From Vandiemenella viatica (taxonomy: Eukaryota > Arthropoda > Insecta > Orthoptera > Morabidae), in contig JARYHS010008074.1 of NCBI GenBank assembly GCA_031002005.1, forward strand, positions 269,391,930 to 269,455,929: a stretch of DNA of 64,000 nt, in the 5' to 3' direction. Positions 59,895 through 64,000 of this stretch are shown in pieces. The first letter of the stretch is position 1. Every line of letters begins with the position of its first letter. Under the pieces are notes generated by a model. It did not search any database, was not told the DNA's origin, and saw nothing but the letters and a program-made list of their open reading frames with translations. The translations under genes were made by a program, and so were the position numbers.

Positions 59895-60240
59895 AATTAA
59901 CTCTTCAAGGCGAGGTCCACATAAAAATCATAACATTTACTCATGTCAAGGTCCACATAAAATCATAAATTTACTCTTCAAGGTGAGATCCGTATAATTA
60001 CAAAGTTTACTCTTCAAGGTGAGGCCCGTATAATTACAAAGTTTACTCCTCAAGGAGAGGTCCATATAAATTACAAAATTTTTCTCATTATAGCGAAGTC
60101 CTGATAAATTATAAAATTTTGCTCTTAATGGTGAGGTCCCGGTAGATTTTAAAATTATGGTGTTGGTGTCAAAGAAATTTTAAGATTTCATTCCTGATAG
60201 CGAAGTCCTTGGAAATAGTGGTACTTTGATGGCAATGTCC
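59895..60240. repeat. Minisatellite, about 37-bp period, 7-9 decayed units
   Basis: The unit is like TACTCTTCAAGGTGAGGTCC plus ATATAATTACAAAGTT. Starts are at about 59900, 59938, 59972, 60009, 60044, 60083 and 60120, with weaker copies to about 60220 (GATAGCGAAGTCCTTGGAAA). Units have no spacer between them, so this is a tandem repeat and not a CRISPR array. It decays steadily to the right. Confidence 0.85.
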
Positions 60241-61639
60241 AACATGGAGTGAACAGTTTGTTTTCATTTTAAGAGATTTTTTATTGAATTATTGTTCTAC
60301 ATTGGGTCGTTTGGGTAACTGAAAAAGAAGCAGTTTGCTCATGCTAGTGCCCTGCTAAAGTTTCGCTCTAGGCGCTATTAATGACCAGATGTTTTAGTTC
60401 GACACGAACTGCTACTGCTGAGAAATGAGTGAAGATGCTGAAGACTCAACGAGAAGTAGTGCTGCGTTTTATCTTTGTGCCGGAGATGTGGTGTGCAGAG
60501 ATGAAAGGTGAGGAAACTATTTGTGCAACTGGGTGGTTAGAGAAGGTAATGACCCTAGCTGTTTAGTTTTTGAATTACTTGTGTGTGATTTTTTTGAATG
60601 GTTGAGTAATACGAATGTTGCGTTATTGTGGAAATACTCTTTTGGTTCGTGCTCGCTGCCGAGATTTTCGGACACATATCGGCTTTGAGCTTTTAGACTT
60701 TCGGGTGTTATACTCTGCGGGTAGCCAATTGTCTAACAAAGTTGGTTTTCCGTGGTGTGTAGTGGCAGTTGTTTGTTAGTAGCAGCACGGATGTTCCAGG
60801 TTCGGAAGTCAACATGTGTCATCCGCTTTCCTTCCTGGTACTGTAAGTACAAATTGAAGGCAGATTTCCTCGGCCTTTTGCTAGTCTAGCGTATTGGTGC
60901 TTCCTCCTGCGAGTTTGAAGAGTGTGGCCATAAGTTGGTAAATAAACTGGGGTATGAATTGTCGAAATTTAAAGCCCTATAAACTGTCACATTTGCGTGA
61001 TCCATAGAGGGGAGGAGGAAGTTGATATGTGGGCGCGGATATCCTGTTTAGATTGGGTCAAACTATTCGATCTGTTATGACAAATCCTAAGTTGATTTGG
61101 CTTTTAAGAAATGTGTATCTGGCTGTATTAATGATATTCACGGCAGTTTCAATTTTCAGTTTTTTTTTTTTTTAACTGTCAAATCCTGACAGTGGTGGAT
61201 GAAAAAGAAATCAATATGTGCTATTGCTATGGTGTACACTACTGGGCCTAAAGATTTTACGACTGTTCTTTGAAAAACTGCGCCTGCCGTCGGGTATATT
61301 TTAAGCAGAGTATTCGGTTGCAGGTATTTGATGGTGGTCGCTTAGAATATCCTCAGAGCAAAACAAGTGAATCATTTGCTATATGGTCTTCAACTAGAAG
61401 GCAATAGGAATTAATCTGCGATGGTATTGTTATTGAACTGCCTATTGTCAAATTACATGCAGTCGAACAGGTGTTTTTGGACCGGTAATACGTGTCTTGC
61501 AAATGAGGAAGGTCACGCCGTTATTATGCTTGTGTTTAATAGTTCCTATACTTTCTGCCTCGCGGTTTTTGTGGGGGCTGACACTGCTATGTGGCATGGG
61601 CCTATGGGTCGCATGTGCGATATGCCCATGTTAGCCTGT
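60241..61639. other. No recognised gene or element
   Basis: No domain or exon is recognised. Base composition is more balanced than in the upstream introns, perhaps part of an unidentified retroelement lying between 58.9 and 64 kb. Confidence 0.35.
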
Positions 61640-62850
61640 GCGCACATTGAGCTGTGTGGCGCAGTAGGGGCAGCACAGAGCAGGGCAGGGCAGCACGGAT
61701 ACAGAAACTGTGTAGGGCAGTTGCCCGCACATATAAAAGCGCAGTTTCGTGCGACAGTTTACAAAGCATTGTTGTGTTGTGCGAGAAACCGACAAAAAAA
61801 GTGTAACCAAAAACATGTCGATTCAAAAACTTGATTTTTGATTTCTGAATCAGACTGGGATGCCGAGCTTGGAAAATTGTTATTACTTTAACAGAAGCTG
61901 AGTTAGATAAAACTATGCAGAAGTGAGTATATGCAAAGAAGAAACTCTCATCTGGCTTTTGCAGTGACAAGAGAATTCTCGAAAGATTTCCGGATGACTC
62001 GAGCGGGATTCACGGAATAATATAACCTGTTATTTTCTCGACAACGCTCAAATACCTATTAGAACTGAAGAAAATATCGCAGTTTTCCATAATTATTTAG
62101 CGTTTGACGGTACATGACATTTATAAGAATGTTTTTCTCTTTTATTTCATATTATATTTTTAAGAAAACTACATAACAGAACATAAGAAACACTTGAAAC
62201 TAAAAAAGCAGTGTTCAACAAATTATTTGGGAACTTGTCTTCACAAGAATCCTCCCTCGCTCGTTAGGAGTTGGATGGAAGTTGCCTTGAAGAGTGAGAA
62301 GAAGGAGAAGAGCTCAGTTAAGTCGGACGTGTGCAATGGTAAAAAAAAAAAAAAAAAAAAAAAAAAAGTAGTATAAATAATAAGAAAACAAATAATGTAA
62401 TAATAGCCTATATATCAATCTTTTTTTTCAGTTTTATTAAAAATGAATTCAAAAACAGAAAATAAAAGCAAAAATTGTAAGTGGACAGTTGTATGATAAA
62501 TAAATGCTGTATTTACTCACCACTTGTTGCGCTCATTGTCCAAATTTCTTGTTTAAATTTAATTTTTATGTATTTATTACGACTGATATTGTGAATCGCA
62601 GGTTAGTTACCCACCAGTTTAATCAATTTTTCTTATTCCATTGTTTAAAATGATTATAAGTAAAGCAAGATTATAAATAACGCAAGAAGTGTTACAGCAA
62701 AAACCGGCACGAGTGAGCTGCATGGCGCAGTTTCTGTGTCGTGAACGCAACGTGGCGCAGGCCACGTGCGGCGCAGTACTGTGCTGCCCTGCTCTGCGTC
62801 TCAATATGCGCTGTTCCGCCCCAAAAGGTAGACACACAGAAACTGTGCTG
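61640..62850 (+). mobile_element. GC-rich inverted-repeat element, possible PIF/Harbinger relic
   Basis: Two GC-rich segments (about 61640-61775 and 62693-62850) are imperfect inverted copies. Both contain, in the same order when one is reversed, CGCAyATTGAG, then GCAGAGCAGGGCAGCAC-like sequence, then CAGAAACTG. Between them is AT-rich sequence with a broken coding stretch (61970-62110: KDFRMTRAGFTE, YNLLFSRQR, PIRTEENIAVFHNYLAFDG in shifted frames), resembling the region before the DDE domain of PIF/Harbinger nucleases. A TATA box (TATAAAAG, 61732-61739) lies in the left repeat. Affiliation is tentative. A poly(A) of 27 bases lies at 62341-62367. Confidence 0.4.
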
Positions 62851-64000
62851 CGCCGCCTGCATCAACTACGCTTCAAACGTGTCATCCATTACCTATGAAG
62901 AGTGTCTAGAATGCTAACAATTTAGTGAGGGTGGGTGATATTGGGGTGGGACATCTGATTATTTTAGTGGTGTTTAGATTGGTCAGATTCTCACAAATTT
63001 GCTGCATCCAAGCGCTTTTTGGCTTCTGCTAAAGGTGACTAGTTAACTTAGCATCGATTCCTTGTTACAAGATTTCTTGCGCTGGCAATATTTTTTTACT
63101 AGCTTGTGGTTAGAAAACATGTGGGAAAATGTGTCTATAATCATAACATCTTTGCCCGGCTCGAGATCTCGCACTTGGTGCGGGTTGCGTCCAAGCCTAG
63201 CGGCACTGGAGCCAGTTGTATCAGTTTTCCAACACAGTTTGATGGCGCTACTCTTTGACGGGGGATCGTTCAAACCCGAGGCCGAAGTAAAATGGAAACA
63301 ACTCACTGCTGTTGCTCAGACTTCCGCCTGGGCAGCTCCTGATACACCAGTTCACCCGTTTGTAGACGGCGATGGGGCAGCGACTCCGCTGCCTCGGGCT
63401 GCCTCTCTGTCAAGCGCCCGCTCTCGTGGGCACTCTGTTGCCCGATGTACTCTGCGTCCGGTCCACTAGCCCTGGTTCTGCTGCTCTCCATGTGTCGGCG
63501 AGTTTTCGGCCTGTCGTCAATCGGTGAAGCTGTTTTCCCTAACACGTCCATTGTGGTAGCAGGCAGTCGGTGGCATTCGGAATGGTACTATGTGGCTACT
63601 GTTGTGCTTGTTCGAAGTCAGCTTTCTCTACCGGCATGTGGTTGCTTGTAGTTCTCGAATAAACTTCTCTGGTAGTGGTTTCCCTGTTGTTTGCTGTCTG
63701 TTAAAATTGGGTTAGGTTGGCTCCAATATTAGCCACGGCTATTTCGCAGCCCTGTCAGCGTGCTCTCGATGTTTAGGCTGCGTGTTCCTTGTCAGTGCTG
63801 GGTTGCCCATGCTGACTAGTGTTCAGCGTTGTGGCGGTGCTTTTCACGTGGTCGTATCTTGCGGGGAAGCGTTCCTTGAAATGAGTCTACGTGATGCCCG
63901 TGAAGACTGCTGATCCCTTTAGTGGGAGGCAGATGGTGGCCCTTGAATCGCTTCCTTGAAGCAGTCGTTCGCTTACTTGAGGATAGTTGTTCGCTGTCAG
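62851..64000. other. GC-rich unassigned sequence
   Basis: From about 63140 the GC content is well above the window average. Open frames exist on both strands (63062-63469 +, 63303-63551 -, 63445-63651 +), but none has a domain I recognise. AATAAA at 63658-63663 in TTCTCGAATAAACTTCTCTGG could be an LTR polyadenylation signal. It could be a retroelement LTR/gag region or a CpG-rich host region. Confidence 0.35.

Noticed and set aside
59895..60240. Regular short repeats that might suggest a CRISPR array
   Set aside because: Units are directly adjacent without unique spacers and the locus is eukaryotic. It is a minisatellite.
63062..63651. GC-rich ORFs possibly from a gag or pol gene
   Set aside because: No motif of a retroelement protein could be identified in any of the three frames, so I left them unassigned.
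51537..64000. Searched for the next DLAT exon (catalytic domain)
   Set aside because: No segment resembling the expected HYYLT or DHRxxDG motifs was found. The next exon must lie beyond the window.

Overview
This is a piece of a large, repeat-rich animal genome, almost certainly an insect. Its only clear host gene is a multi-exon gene on the + strand for the E2 subunit of mitochondrial pyruvate dehydrogenase (dihydrolipoamide acetyltransferase, DLAT). Four exons are visible: 7473-7642 and 22967-23103 (together one lipoyl domain with the ETDKA lipoylation site), 50937-51191 (end of the lipoyl domain, Pro/Ala linker, start of the E3-binding domain) and 51360-51536 (end of the E3-binding domain, start of the catalytic core). 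All four have AG/GT borders and compatible phases. The mitochondrial presequence and most of the catalytic domain are not seen here. Two introns are huge (about 15.3 and 27.8 kb) and one is 168 bp. A single lipoyl domain, the close resemblance to insect E2 and the transposon mix suggest an insect with a big genome (polyneopteran-like is my guess, not proven).

Nearly everything else is transposable elements in these introns, many of them nested. Intron A (7643-22966) holds a LINE reverse transcriptase relic (about 7.98-8.95 kb, -) and a two-ORF Jockey-type LINE (about 9.80-18.30 kb, +). That LINE is split by a 1.1-kb insertion and by a 2.5-kb composite insertion that begins with a tRNA-derived SINE. 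A possible LTR and further SINE copies follow.

Intron B (23104-50936) holds, in order: an RTE-like LINE on the - strand (24.48-30.06 kb) carrying a SINE (perfect 10-bp target duplication) and a whole 3.1-kb single-ORF Jockey-superfamily LINE; a Penelope-like element with GIY-YIG endonuclease and a head-to-head second fragment; a BED/hAT-type transposase relic; a LINE tail; a dimeric 188-bp satellite; an unidentified broken coding relic; a Copia retrotransposon split by an autonomous-type hAT element; a Merlin (IS1016/IS1595-like) transposase; the 5' half of an RTE; and a CR1/Jockey-like LINE.

Downstream (51537-64000) lies a composite array of tRNA-headed SINEs alternating with another repeat block. 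A 2.1-kb hAT-type element with a perfect 8-bp duplication sits inside it. Beyond are a possible solo LTR, a minisatellite with a period of about 37 bp, a GC-rich inverted-repeat element with a possible PIF/Harbinger relic, and unassigned GC-rich sequence. Upstream of the first exon (1-7472) are two LINE relics and little else.

Most TE reading frames carry stops or frameshifts, so I annotate them as relics. In several cases target-site duplications and reading-frame continuity across the insertion give the order of events. No CRISPR array, operon, true tRNA gene or rRNA was found.
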